DNA of 11,567 bases from Spirochaetaceae bacterium (GCA_031284085.1 JAITAM010000081.1:1-11567); one strand, 5' to 3'; numbered from the stretch's first letter, positions 1 through 7,480 are shown. Translations and numbers: made by a program. The notes: a model not told the origin generated them from the letters alone.

Positions 1-2061
1 ACACTCCGGATTTATACATATTTTGTATGATCCGTTGGCTTTGTCGTGCTTTTCAACCATAAACCAACCGCACTTTGGACAACTCTGCGCCAAAGGCTTG
101 TACTTAGTAAAAAAATCACAAGCAGGGTAGTTGGTACAGCCGTAGAATTCTTGGCTGCGCTTCTTCGCTTTGCGCGCCACTATATCGCCGCCGCACTTGG
201 GGCATACGGCAAGAGGTATCGGCTTGGTGTTGCGGCATTCTGGAAACCCAGAACACGCTAAAAAATAACCAAAACGCCCCAATCTCTTTACCATCTGGCG
301 GCCGCACTTTTCACATACCTGATCCGTCGGTTCATCCAGCGATATTTTGACCGGCTCAAGGTTTTGGAGTACTTCATCAACCTGATCTTTGAACGGCTGA
401 TAAAATTCTCGAATCATATCTTGCCAACAGATCCGATCCTCTTCAACCGTATCAAGGTTATGCTCCATCAAGGCAGTAAAATCAACATTAACGATGTGCG
501 GAAAGTAATTAACGAGTATGGTGCTGATGAGCCGCCCTAAAACGGTAGGCACCAACTGCTTATTCGACCGAGTAACATAGTAGCGATCCTGCAGAACAGA
601 AATAATAGGCGCATAGGTTGAAGGGCGGCCTATGCCTTTTTCTTCAAGCACTTTGACTATTGAAGCGTCGGTATAACGCGGCGGCCCCTGAGTAAAATGC
701 TGCTCCGGGTTGAACTGCTCGAAAACAACGGCGTCTCCCTTTTTAAGACACGGATAGTTGATACTACTTTTTTCTTCTTTGAGGGCAAGCATATTCAATA
801 CCCGATAAAAGCCCATTTTAATAATCTCTGTGCCTGAGATACGGAACAGCGCCTCGCCAATCTCTATATCGGTACTAATCGTTTTCGTCTGCGCCGGCTT
901 CATCTGGCTTGCTACAAAACGTTCCCAAATAATGCTGTAAAGCCTAAATTGATCGTGCGATACATACTGTTTAATCGAATCCGGTGTGTAATTGGTATAT
1001 GTCGGCCGTATCGCTTCATGGGCATCTTGAGCTTTTTTCTCTACCGAGTATTCTACCGCCGTCTCAGGCAGTTCCTCAGGGTATGAGGCTTGTATAAACA
1101 TGCGCACTTCTTCAAGCGCTTGTTTTGAAATACGCACCGAATCGGTTCGCATATAGGTAATAAGCCCGACTCGGCTCGATGCGATACTTACCCCTTCGTA
1201 TAGCTGCTGAGCGACCTGCATAGTTTTTTTACTGGCAAAGCCGAGCCGGTTTGCCGCTACTTGCTGGAGTTGGGAAGTGGTAAAAGGCGGTTTAGGTTTG
1301 ATAGTTTTCTCAATTTCCCGAATCTCAGTAACAGCAGCCTTCTTTTCTTTTATAGAAATGATAATGTCATTGACGGAGCTTTCGGTTTTAAGGTCGGGTT
1401 TTTCTCCTTTCCACAATACCAGCTGCGCTGTCCATAATGATTTTCCGGTTTTAAAATCACCGCTCAAGGTCCAATACTCTTCCGGGATAAAAGCCTCGAC
1501 TTCGTTTTCACGTTCGCAAATAAGGCGCAAAGCGACCGATTGCACTCGTCCTGCAGAAAGCCCGCCTTTTACTTTTTTCCATAAGAGCGGGGTCAAGTTA
1601 TAGCCTACCAGCCGGTCAAGGACACGCCGTGCTTTTTGTGCGCTGACCTTTGCCTCATCAATATCTGCCGGATGCGCTACCGCTTCTTTGATTGCCACCG
1701 GAGTTATCTCGTTAAAAGCAATACGGACAATAGGCACTGTTGCTTTCTCACTGATGGCATTGCGTAGATGCCATGCTATAGCTTCACCTTCTCGATCATT
1801 ATCACTTGCCAGCATTACGGAAGACGCTTTTTTTGCGTCTTTTTGCAAGTCCTTGAGAATAGCCGCCCGCCCGCGTACTGTGATATATTCCGGCTCAAAA
1901 TTATGATCAAAATCGACCGCCATTCTGGATCGAGGAAGATCGATCAAATGCCCCATACTTGCCTTAACGGTGTATTGATCGCCTAAGTACCTTTCAATCG
2001 TTTTGGCTTTTGCCGGAGATTCTACAATAACTAAAATTTTTTTTACTTCGTCTTGTTTCAA
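1..2061 (-). CDS. topA: DNA topoisomerase I (type IA), N-terminal 687 codons, C-terminus cut by window edge
   Basis: Relaxes negatively supercoiled DNA by single-strand cleavage through a 5'-phosphotyrosine. I translated all 687 codons from 2061 to 1 and found no in-frame stop. The Toprim domain has VIVESPAKAKTIERYLG with Glu14, and SDNDREGEA with Asp87 and Asp89. LSAGRVQSVALRLI lies near 168-181. The active-site Tyr is Tyr303 in LITYMRTDS. HEAIRPT and EEKGIGRPSTYAPII follow. The C-terminal part has three zinc-binding clusters: Cys583/586/603/609, Cys620/623/642/648 and Cys661/664/682/687. The last cysteine is the final codon in the window, so more protein follows outside. The start is TTG at 2061, since no ATG precedes the first Toprim strand and an AGAGAGGT Shine-Dalgarno sits 6 bases upstream. 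It lies 41 bp after dprA and is probably cotranscribed with it. Confidence 0.97.
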   Translation of the reverse strand, partial: MKQDEVKKILVIVESPAKAKTIERYLGDQYTVKASMGHLIDLPRSRMAVDFDHNFEPEYITVRGRAAILKDLQKDAKKASSVMLASDNDREGEAIAWHLRNAISEKATVPIVRIAFNEITPVAIKEAVAHPADIDEAKVSAQKARRVLDRLVGYNLTPLLWKKVKGGLSAGRVQSVALRLICERENEVEAFIPEEYWTLSGDFKTGKSLWTAQLVLWKGEKPDLKTESSVNDIIISIKEKKAAVTEIREIEKTIKPKPPFTTSQLQQVAANRLGFASKKTMQVAQQLYEGVSIASSRVGLITYMRTDSVRISKQALEEVRMFIQASYPEELPETAVEYSVEKKAQDAHEAIRPTYTNYTPDSIKQYVSHDQFRLYSIIWERFVASQMKPAQTKTISTDIEIGEALFRISGTEIIKMGFYRVLNMLALKEEKSSINYPCLKKGDAVVFEQFNPEQHFTQGPPRYTDASIVKVLEEKGIGRPSTYAPIISVLQDRYYVTRSNKQLVPTVLGRLISTILVNYFPHIVNVDFTALMEHNLDTVEEDRICWQDMIREFYQPFKDQVDEVLQNLEPVKISLDEPTDQVCEKCGRQMVKRLGRFGYFLACSGFPECRNTKPIPLAVCPKCGGDIVARKAKKRSQEFYGCTNYPACDFFTKYKPLAQSCPKCGWFMVEKHDKANGSYKICINPEC

Positions 2062-2066
2062 AAAGC

Positions 2067-2074
2067 ACCTCTCT
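2067..2074 (-). promoter_or_regulatory. Shine-Dalgarno of topA (AGAGAGGT)
   Basis: On the minus strand AGAGAGGT ends six bases before the TTG at 2061. The next residues read KQDEVKKILVIVESPAKAK, the normal beginning of a TopA Toprim domain, so this site fixes the non-ATG start. Confidence 0.7.
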
Positions 2075-2102
2075 TGCTGCGAACAAAGTTCGTATTTTTA
2101 CC

Positions 2103-2987
2103 TTACTCATGTATTACCGTAAACTTTTTTGCCCATTCTTCCAAAATTTCATAGGCAGAACTAACGACTCGTGCGCCTTCATCCACAAATTTCTGTGCAC
2201 CTTCTCCAAAAATTTCTCCGTGCATACCCGCAACCCATAGATCACGCCCCTGTTCTAGAGCGCATCGGCCGGTAATAAGAGCACCCGAACGCGCAGGCGC
2301 TTCCACAATAAGAGTACCGCGAGAAAGACCTGATATAATCCGGTTACGCAGCGGGAACTGCCACGGTTGCGGCAGAGTGCCGGGTGGGTATTCGCTCATA
2401 ATACAGCCATTATGTTCAAGTATTTTTCGGGCAAGAACTTTATTTGCGGCCGGACTAAGCTCGTCAAGACCGGAGGCGAGAACAGCAACGGTGTGAGCGG
2501 TAAGATTTCCCCTGTGCGAGAACGCATCAATACCGAGCGCAAGTCCTGAAACCACCGATACGCCGGCATCAGCAAATTCCCTTGAAACTCGTATCGCAAG
2601 CATGGCTCCCGGTGGTGCAGGCCGCCGCGTCCCTACCATAGCAACCAAGGGACGCTCTTTATCCGGTAATTGCCCCCAATAAAAAATCAGGTGAGGCGGA
2701 TCGTGGATCTCACGCAAGAGCGGAGGATAATCAGATGAAGTGTACGAAACGGTATTCATACCGCGGCACTTGATCGTCCAAATATCCTGTTCAGCTTGCC
2801 CTAGCCATAAATCAAGATCCCATCTCAGTTTAGGAAGCGAACGTCTAAGAATATTCTCAAGCTCCGGTTTAGTCAGGCTGACTATATCAGCCTCTGAAGT
2901 AAAGCAGACACACAGAGTTATTTTATCTACCGTCGAAATATGAGGAATCCGAGCGATGACAAAATCAAGTAATCCACGACTATCCAT
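2103..2987 (-). CDS. dprA: DprA/Smf family DNA-processing protein, short form
   Basis: DprA binds single-stranded DNA and loads RecA; in transformable bacteria it protects incoming DNA, and it is also widespread in bacteria not known to be competent. The Rossmann-like core is clear: YPPLLREIHDPPHLIFYWG (87-105), VGTRRPAPPG (118-127), SGLALGIDAFSHRG (147-160), FPLRNRIISGLSRGTLIVEA (211-230), then SGALITGRCALEQGRDLWVAG. At 294 residues it is shorter than many homologues of about 360-380. It ends soon after the core (GARVVSSAYEILEEWAKK), leaving no room for the C-terminal winged-helix domain found in many DprA proteins. Residues 1-80 are a weakly conserved helical N-terminal region. The ATG at 2987 has only a weak GGAT-like binding site. 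Together with topA downstream it forms a pair found in many genomes. Competence cannot be inferred from this gene alone. Confidence 0.93.
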   Translation of the reverse strand: MDSRGLLDFVIARIPHISTVDKITLCVCFTSEADIVSLTKPELENILRRSLPKLRWDLDLWLGQAEQDIWTIKCRGMNTVSYTSSDYPPLLREIHDPPHLIFYWGQLPDKERPLVAMVGTRRPAPPGAMLAIRVSREFADAGVSVVSGLALGIDAFSHRGNLTAHTVAVLASGLDELSPAANKVLARKILEHNGCIMSEYPPGTLPQPWQFPLRNRIISGLSRGTLIVEAPARSGALITGRCALEQGRDLWVAGMHGEIFGEGAQKFVDEGARVVSSAYEILEEWAKKFTVIHE

Positions 2988-3021
2988 AAGTATATCCAGT
3001 ATTTGTATTTATTTCAATTTA

Positions 3022-3063
3022 CGCACCCACACGAGGTGCGGCATACAAAGGCTAAAGCCTTTG
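3022..3063 (-). other. Two tandem stem-loops in the dprA leader
   Basis: The first, in the direction of transcription, pairs CAAAGGC with GCCTTTG around a four-base loop (3046-3063, seven base pairs). The second pairs CGCACC with GGTGCG around seven bases (3022-3040, six base pairs). Neither is followed by a clean run of T on the minus strand, so they look more like 5' leader structure than a terminator. No riboswitch family is recognised. The rest of 2988-3215 shows nothing coding. Confidence 0.45.
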
Positions 3064-3135
3064 GCTTCTTGTTTCTAAAGACCAGATTAAGGGCTAATAA
3101 GAGTAGAGCCTTCGATGCAATCCGGCACAAAGGCT

Positions 3136-3165
3136 AGTATAAGCTGTTATGGGTACCTCATGCAA
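3136..3165 (-). promoter_or_regulatory. Candidate sigma-70-type promoter for dprA-topA
   Basis: On the minus strand TTGCAT (3165-3160, four of six matches to the -35 consensus) is followed after 18 bases by TATACT (3141-3136, five of six matches to the -10 consensus). Transcription would start near 3129 and give a leader of about 140 bases before the dprA ATG. It lies downstream of the TPR gene, as expected for a separate dprA-topA transcript. The call rests on pattern only. Confidence 0.4.
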
Positions 3166-3215
3166 CTACTATTTATTAAAAAAAATGCCCTATTGTACGA
3201 CAACCGGTGATTGAT

Positions 3216-3965
3216 TTACCGGTACATCTGTTCCAGTACGATCTGTTTATTATTATCTGCTTCCACTTTTTGAGCTGGATCTTTAGTATTAGCAATGATA
3301 TGGTCATACCATTCGACCGCTCTTTGATTATCGCCGGCCATATAGTATGCCCGCGCCAGTACAAACATTGCGTTAATATCAGTTGCCATCGGTGTTGAAT
3401 TGGGGGACTGCTCTAAGTACAGCTCTAAATGGGGGATAGCATCAGTTGGACGATTTAGATCAAACGTGTACAATACGCCAAGACTGTATCTGGGGCGTAA
3501 ATATTTTGAGTTAAGCGCAATAGAACGCAAAAAACTCGCTTCTGCAAGAGCATAGTATTCGGCTTGCTGACTAGAAGCCGACACCGATTTTGCCATAATA
3601 CTGGCTGACACGCCTTGCATATAGTAAAGCGCCGTATCCTCCGGCATGTAGACTATCGCCTCTTGCAATGCGTCAAGGGCATCGCTATGCAACCCTTTAT
3701 CGTAAAGTCGGTTTGCTAGTATTTTCCAGTACGAAGCACGCTTTTCGGCATCCTTAACATGTTCCTCAATTTTTTCTTCGTACAAAGCAATAGCTTTCCG
3801 CAAATCTTCGATACCGGTTGGGGTTCCACCTGCACCAAGAGCTACGATCTGCGCTGCCAACTGTGCTTGCCGCGAACGGGTCCTGTATACACCAATACCT
3901 ACCACTACCGCTGCAATACAAATCAAGACAACTATGCCTATGACTACTTCATTTTTGATCTTCAT
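3216..3965 (-). CDS. Membrane-anchored tetratricopeptide-repeat protein, function unknown
   Basis: 249 residues. A short basic N-terminus (MKIKNE) is followed by one hydrophobic segment at about 7-27 and then basic RTRSR, which fits a single membrane anchor with most of the protein on one side. No lipobox is seen: the Cys in VVLICIAA lacks the small residue expected before it. From about residue 77 to 230 there are helical pairs of TPR type, for example YWKILANRLYDKGLHSDAL, RPRYSLGVLYTFDLNRPTDA and AMFVLARAYYMAGDNQRAV. TPR arrays bind protein partners, so a scaffold role near the envelope is plausible, but no function can be assigned. The gene sits between ftsZ and dprA on the same strand. 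The ATG at 3965 has no recognisable Shine-Dalgarno. Homologues in the same position in other treponemes are expected but unchecked. Confidence 0.85.
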   Translation of the reverse strand: MKIKNEVVIGIVVLICIAAVVVGIGVYRTRSRQAQLAAQIVALGAGGTPTGIEDLRKAIALYEEKIEEHVKDAEKRASYWKILANRLYDKGLHSDALDALQEAIVYMPEDTALYYMQGVSASIMAKSVSASSQQAEYYALAEASFLRSIALNSKYLRPRYSLGVLYTFDLNRPTDAIPHLELYLEQSPNSTPMATDINAMFVLARAYYMAGDNQRAVEWYDHIIANTKDPAQKVEADNNKQIVLEQMYR

Positions 3966-3978
3966 GTAATGTTGAAAA

Positions 3979-4046
3979 ATAAAAGATGAAGGGCGGGGCT
4001 ATTGCTTTGCTCGTATTATACGAGTATCCTTTATCACCCGCGCCCT
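3979..4046 (-). terminator. Probable Rho-independent terminator after ftsZ, with an internal hairpin
   Basis: On the minus strand AGGGCG plus GGG (4046-4037, one bulged C) can pair with CCC plus CGCCCT (3998-3990), and a T-rich tract (TCATCTTTTATTTTTC) follows. Inside the loop is a second hairpin, CTCGTA paired with TACGAG around three bases (4010-4024). It starts 10 bp after the ftsZ stop, a fitting place to end the division-gene transcript. The T tract is interrupted, so it may be only partly efficient, and the TPR gene may still receive read-through. Confidence 0.5.
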
Positions 4047-4056
4047 CTATCCTATT

Positions 4057-5253
4057 TTAGCCCCCTATACGTCTATCCGCTGTACTCTCTTTACCCAATT
4101 TATGCCCTCCTCGGTAGACAGTAGGGATTTCAAGATCGTCTTCTGCCCCTCGAACACCACCAAATTCCTGACGTCGAGACCGGTTATGTATCTTTTGCCA
4201 TTCTTCAAGATCAATAAAATCAGTTTCCTTGACCTTAGGTTTTACTTCAATAGTGCTTTGATCTTGAACAGTTTTATTCGACTTATTCTGCTGAAAACCA
4301 GTTGCAATAACCATAACACGGAATTTATCGCCGAGCTTTGCATCTACATAACAACCAGGAATAACTTCAGCATCACTATAAGCATTGTTCGTAATGATAC
4401 TGACGGCTTCTTCATACTCGGCAAGGGAAAGATCAGGTCCGCTTGCGACATTTACCAGTACTTTTGTAGCGCCTTCGATTTTGGTATCTTCTAAAAGCGG
4501 ATTATCCACCGCATTGGAAACAGCATCGGTAACCCGGTTGTCGCCTGAACCATAGCCTACGCCCATGAGGGTAATGCCTTGCCCTTTCATAATAGACTTT
4601 ACATCTTCTAAGTCTATGTTGATAAGTCCGGTTTCGGTAATTGTTTCCGAGATACCCTGCACCGCCTGCCTAAGCACATCATCTGCTTTGGAAAAAGCTT
4701 CTTGAATAGGCGTGTTGCGGCCGACAGTACTGATGAGGTGTTGATTTGGTATAATGATAAGCGAATCTACGACCTCCTGTAACTTGGCAATACCTTCGTT
4801 GGCAAGCCGCATTTTGTATCGCCCCTCAAAATCAAAAGGCTTTGTTACCACACCAACCGTCAAAGCGCCTAGTTCACGGGCTATTTGTGCAATAACCGGC
4901 GCAGACCCGGTGCCGGTGCCTCCTCCCATGCCGGCTGTTACAAAAACCATTTCAGCGCCTTTGATAGCATCGGCAATAGCATCTCGATCCTCGTTAGCTG
5001 CTTTTTCACCGATCTCCGGTTTGCCGCCTGCGCCACGACCGCCTGTAAGCTTTGCCCCTAGCTGAAGCTTGAATTTTGCCTTACATTTGTTAAGATCCTG
5101 CACATCGGTGTTTGCGACGATAAACTCAACACCCTGTAAACCGCACTCAATCATACGATTCACCGCATTCGATCCTCCGCCTCCAGTACCAATGACCTTA
5201 ATTACTGCTCCATTGACGATCATCGGCGTGTCATTCAATATTTCAAAATCCAT
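4057..5253 (-). CDS. ftsZ: Cell division protein FtsZ (tubulin-like GTPase)
   Basis: Polymerises at mid-cell with GTP to form the division ring. 398 residues from the ATG at 5253. The open frame extends 23 codons further upstream, but [10 protein letters not shown] aligns with known FtsZ starts and has a strong AAGGGAGGGG binding site. Visible motifs are [13 protein letters not shown] (22-34, T1), [12 protein letters not shown] (108-119, tubulin signature/T4) and NIDLEDVKS (212-220), with Asp214 and Asp217 at the positions of the catalytic T7 acids Asp209 and Asp212 of E. coli. The core ends near residue 320; a linker of about 50 residues follows, then [11 protein letters not shown] (373-383), which resembles the conserved C-terminal peptide bound by FtsA. 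A basic 15-residue tail (384-398) follows that peptide. It is the last gene of the division cluster, after a 147-bp structured gap, which suggests some independent control. Confidence 0.98.
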   Translation of the reverse strand: MDFEILNDTPMIVNGAVIKVIGTGGGGSNAVNRMIECGLQGVEFIVANTDVQDLNKCKAKFKLQLGAKLTGGRGAGGKPEIGEKAANEDRDAIADAIKGAEMVFVTAGMGGGTGTGSAPVIAQIARELGALTVGVVTKPFDFEGRYKMRLANEGIAKLQEVVDSLIIIPNQHLISTVGRNTPIQEAFSKADDVLRQAVQGISETITETGLINIDLEDVKSIMKGQGITLMGVGYGSGDNRVTDAVSNAVDNPLLEDTKIEGATKVLVNVASGPDLSLAEYEEAVSIITNNAYSDAEVIPGCYVDAKLGDKFRVMVIATGFQQNKSNKTVQDQSTIEVKPKVKETDFIDLEEWQKIHNRSRRQEFGGVRGAEDDLEIPTVYRGGHKLGKESTADRRIGG

Positions 5254-5256
5254 AAA

Positions 5257-5266
5257 CCCCTCCCTT
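5257..5266 (-). promoter_or_regulatory. Shine-Dalgarno of ftsZ (AAGGGAGGGG)
   Basis: This purine-rich site ends three bases before the ATG at 5253, with the AGGGAGG core five bases away. It settles the start against the ATG at 5322, whose 23 extra residues cross the stem-loop and resemble no FtsZ. Confidence 0.8.
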
Positions 5267-5288
5267 CTATAATTAAAAACGAATATAA

Positions 5289-5314
5289 ACTTTCCGGTTA
5301 TTGTTCCGGAAAGT
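5289..5314 (-). other. Perfect 9-bp stem-loop in the ftsA-ftsZ gap
   Basis: ACTTTCCGG (5289-5297) and CCGGAAAGT (5306-5314) are perfect inverted repeats with an eight-base loop. On the minus strand the sequence after the stem is T-rich but broken (TTATATTCGTTTTTAATTATA), so it could be a weak terminator or attenuator, a processing site, or a stabilising 5' structure for ftsZ mRNA. It ends about 35 bases before the ftsZ ATG. Confidence 0.55.
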
Positions 5315-5363
5315 AACGGCACACTACCAAATTACCTCATACCCCAAGACAGACTGAATCTTT

Positions 5364-5405
5364 ACATTCACTCTAGCCTAGATCTCACATCCACTCTAAC
5401 CTAGA
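5364..5405. repeat. Two-copy tandem repeat, 23-bp period, at the ftsA 3' end
   Basis: A 19-bp sequence containing CACTCTARCCTAGA occurs at 5364-5382 and 5387-5405 with two differences. The second copy includes the ftsA TAG stop. The remainder of the 5254-5400 gap holds the ftsZ binding site, the stem-loop, and no other recognisable feature. Confidence 0.6.
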
Positions 5406-6657
5406 AAAATTCCCTAAACCAGTTGACTATCTTTCCCAAGAATTCCGGTCTCTCTTGCTCTCGCGGTCGTGAGTCCACAACAACACGATTGTCTTCGGCT
5501 TCTCGTTCACGAGAAGCACCTTCCAGAACAAGCCCTACCGCAGTAGCATATATCGGACTCCGGTATTCTTCAACCAAACCGCCAACCGGTAAAGGATTAC
5601 CAATACGTACCGGCAGCTTGAATATCTGTCCGGCAAGTTCCGTAGCACCGGGCAGCCTTGCACCGCCGCCGGTAATAACAATACCACCAACCAAGGGGCG
5701 TGTCAAAGACAGCCGCTCTAATTTCTCTTTTACCATCATAAAAATTTCTTCCATACGCGGCTGTATAATGTCAAAAAGCTGAGAACGAGGAATAGGGGTA
5801 GGAGGACGACCTCCAACTCCCGGCACAACCACCTCGCTGTCATTTTCCAAAATGCCTTCCCAACAACAACCGGCATCAAGTTTTACTTTTTCGGCTGTTT
5901 CCAGTGAAATATTCTTTACCTTTGATATATCACTGGTGATCATACTGCCGCCTGCCGGAATTGTCGTTGTTGAGTAAGGCGCACCTTCAGAAAAAACAAG
6001 CACATCGGTTGTACCTCCACCTAAGTCAATAAGAGCTACGCCCATTTCTTTTTCTTCCGATGTAAGAACCGCTCGTGCTGCAGCAAGTGATTGCAAAATA
6101 AGATCCTTTGTTGTATAGCCTGATCGGTTGACACATTTGACCAAGTTCTGCGCGCTCGTAACTGAACAGGTAATGATATGCACCTCAGCTTCAAGCCGTA
6201 CCCCTATCATATCTAATGGTACTCGTATTCCACGCTGATCGTCAACAATAAACGTCTGTGGAATAACAGCTAATACCTGCCGATCCATAGGAATTACTAC
6301 GGCACGGGCGGACTCAAGCACCCTTTGTATGTCTTCTTGTCCTATAACCCGATCACGGTCCTTTTCAGTAACAGCAACAACACCACGGGAATTGATCCCA
6401 TCAATATGATTGCCTCCTATGCCGGTCCAACATACCCGTACTTCCCGCCCGCTCATAAGTTCAGCCGCTTCAATGGCTGCGGTAACAGAGCGTATCGTAG
6501 CCTCAATATTGACTACAACTCCTTTGCGCATACCAGTTGACGGAGCGACTCCTACGCCGGTTATTTCGAGATTACCATTTTCATTACGCTCGCCTATGAC
6601 GGCGCATACCTTAGTCGTCCCAACATCGAGGCCGACCACTAAACCATCATTAGCCAG
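5401..6657 (-). CDS. ftsA: Cell division protein FtsA (actin-like membrane tether of FtsZ)
   Basis: Binds the FtsZ C-terminal peptide and anchors the ring to the membrane. Numbered from a CTG start, 418 residues: phosphate-1 GLDVGTTK (9-16), an SHS2/1C-type region at about 85-165, phosphate-2 DLGGGTTD (211-218), adenosine motif GGGARLPG (330-337), and a C-terminal amphipathic helix GKIVNWFREFF (408-418) for membrane binding. Length matches E. coli FtsA (420). The start is uncertain. The ATG at 6741 has no Shine-Dalgarno and adds a proline-rich N-terminus of 28 residues absent from the family. CTG at 6657 has AAAGGGGG six bases upstream and gives MANDGLVVGLDVGTTK. GTG at 6639 is canonical but lacks a good binding site and trims the first strand. 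An ATG at 6650, overlapping the ftsQ stop, is out of frame and closes after three codons. It follows ftsQ with an 8-bp overlap if CTG is used. Confidence 0.95.
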   Translation of the reverse strand: MANDGLVVGLDVGTTKVCAVIGERNENGNLEITGVGVAPSTGMRKGVVVNIEATIRSVTAAIEAAELMSGREVRVCWTGIGGNHIDGINSRGVVAVTEKDRDRVIGQEDIQRVLESARAVVIPMDRQVLAVIPQTFIVDDQRGIRVPLDMIGVRLEAEVHIITCSVTSAQNLVKCVNRSGYTTKDLILQSLAAARAVLTSEEKEMGVALIDLGGGTTDVLVFSEGAPYSTTTIPAGGSMITSDISKVKNISLETAEKVKLDAGCCWEGILENDSEVVVPGVGGRPPTPIPRSQLFDIIQPRMEEIFMMVKEKLERLSLTRPLVGGIVITGGGARLPGATELAGQIFKLPVRIGNPLPVGGLVEEYRSPIYATAVGLVLEGASREREAEDNRVVVDSRPREQERPEFLGKIVNWFREFF

Positions 6658-7480
6658 AGGATGCCCCCTTTGGAATATACGATGCCGTGCCGGACCGGAA
6701 ATCAATTTCTGCAATATTGGAACCGGAAGAAGCAGCAACATCGATTAATAATAACATATAGCGAAGTATTTCTCTATCCAAGCTTTCTCTGATACGAACT
6801 CGTACCGGATGCCGGGTAGGATAGATCACTAAATCATAGCCGTATGTACGCGGATCAATGCGTATCTCTGATAGAGCAAGCAACAAATCAGGCGCACCTT
6901 TCTGTATTTGCTCAAGGCCGGGTAGAAATGTAGCAAATTCCGGCGGAATAAAATACTCCCCCAAGCTAGGCTCATTAAACACATTTCCACTAATCAGAGG
7001 CAACGATTGCGTTAGATCCTTCCCTACATGAACCACTACCCCATTTTTATCAAAATACACCGGAGTCGTTTTTCCGTCTAGTTGTACAAAAGCCATTGCG
7101 ACAGCTTTTGCTGATTTTATGGTAATAGTAAGCGTTGACGGGAAAGATTTATTTACCATAATTGACTCAAAATGATACACTTTCCGCAGCGCAATTTCTA
7201 TCTGAGTGGTATTCACATTCATAAACGAAGATTTTTCCGTAATGCCTGCATTGAGAAAAACCATTTCTTTATCTATGTTCGGCATACCGGAAATCTCCAG
7301 CTGAGAAAAAGGCATGAAAGGAGTAATGATAAACCACCAGATAATCTCCATACCGACTAGGATCACTGCGGTGATAATCAAAAAGACTTTAACCGCACGT
7401 TCCCAGTTAATACGTTTTTTCTTTGGCTCTCGGTTAGTCTCAAAGAAATCCCTCTGTGAATAGTAATTACTAGCCATCAC
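6650..7480 (-). CDS. ftsQ: Cell division protein FtsQ/DivIB
   Basis: Bitopic divisome protein linking the cytoplasmic ring with periplasmic septal enzymes. 276 residues. A cytoplasmic tail with a basic cluster (PKKKRINWER) precedes one membrane segment at about 31-53. Then comes a POTRA-like domain at about 57-124, beginning FSQLEISGMPNIDKEMV and including ALRKVYHFESIMVNKSFPSTLTI cut into strand and helix as usual, and a beta-rich C-terminal domain ending near IAEIDFRSG. Sequence conservation in this family is low; the assignment rests on this architecture and on lying between ftsW and ftsA. The start is GTG at 7480, seven bases after AGGAG. The adjacent ATG at 7477 is ten bases away and is the alternative. 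GTG gives a four-base overlap (GTGA) with the ftsW stop, a typical coupling arrangement. Confidence 0.92.
   Translation of the reverse strand: MMASNYYSQRDFFETNREPKKKRINWERAVKVFLIITAVILVGMEIIWWFIITPFMPFSQLEISGMPNIDKEMVFLNAGITEKSSFMNVNTTQIEIALRKVYHFESIMVNKSFPSTLTITIKSAKAVAMAFVQLDGKTTPVYFDKNGVVVHVGKDLTQSLPLISGNVFNEPSLGEYFIPPEFATFLPGLEQIQKGAPDLLLALSEIRIDPRTYGYDLVIYPTRHPVRVRIRESLDREILRYMLLLIDVAASSGSNIAEIDFRSGTASYIPKGASSG
6664..6671 (-). promoter_or_regulatory. Shine-Dalgarno-like AAAGGGGG before the proposed CTG start of ftsA
   Basis: This lies inside the end of ftsQ (codons for Pro-Lys-Gly). Six bases (CATCCT) separate it from CTG at 6657. The spacing is good, and it is the only strong purine-rich site near the family-expected N-terminus. 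It supports initiation at CTG, a rare start codon, so the inference is moderate only. Confidence 0.4.

Noticed and set aside
1277..1986. Plus-strand open frames opposite topA
   Set aside because: They run antisense to a fully intact topA reading frame with all catalytic motifs and have no family resemblance or binding sites.
2080..2092. Short palindrome CGAAC-AAA-GTTCG between dprA and topA
   Set aside because: Only five base pairs with a three-base loop and no T run in either useful position; probably chance.
3178..3223. Terminator of the TPR gene: ACCGGT stem (3203-3223) and a run of eight T on the minus strand (3185-3178)
   Set aside because: The stem is only six pairs with a nine-base loop over the stop codon, and 17 bases separate it from the T run, too far for an intrinsic terminator.
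5290..5322. Upstream ATG of ftsZ at 5322
   Set aside because: It adds 23 non-family residues through a stem-loop; the ATG at 5253 has a strong Shine-Dalgarno and the normal N-terminus.
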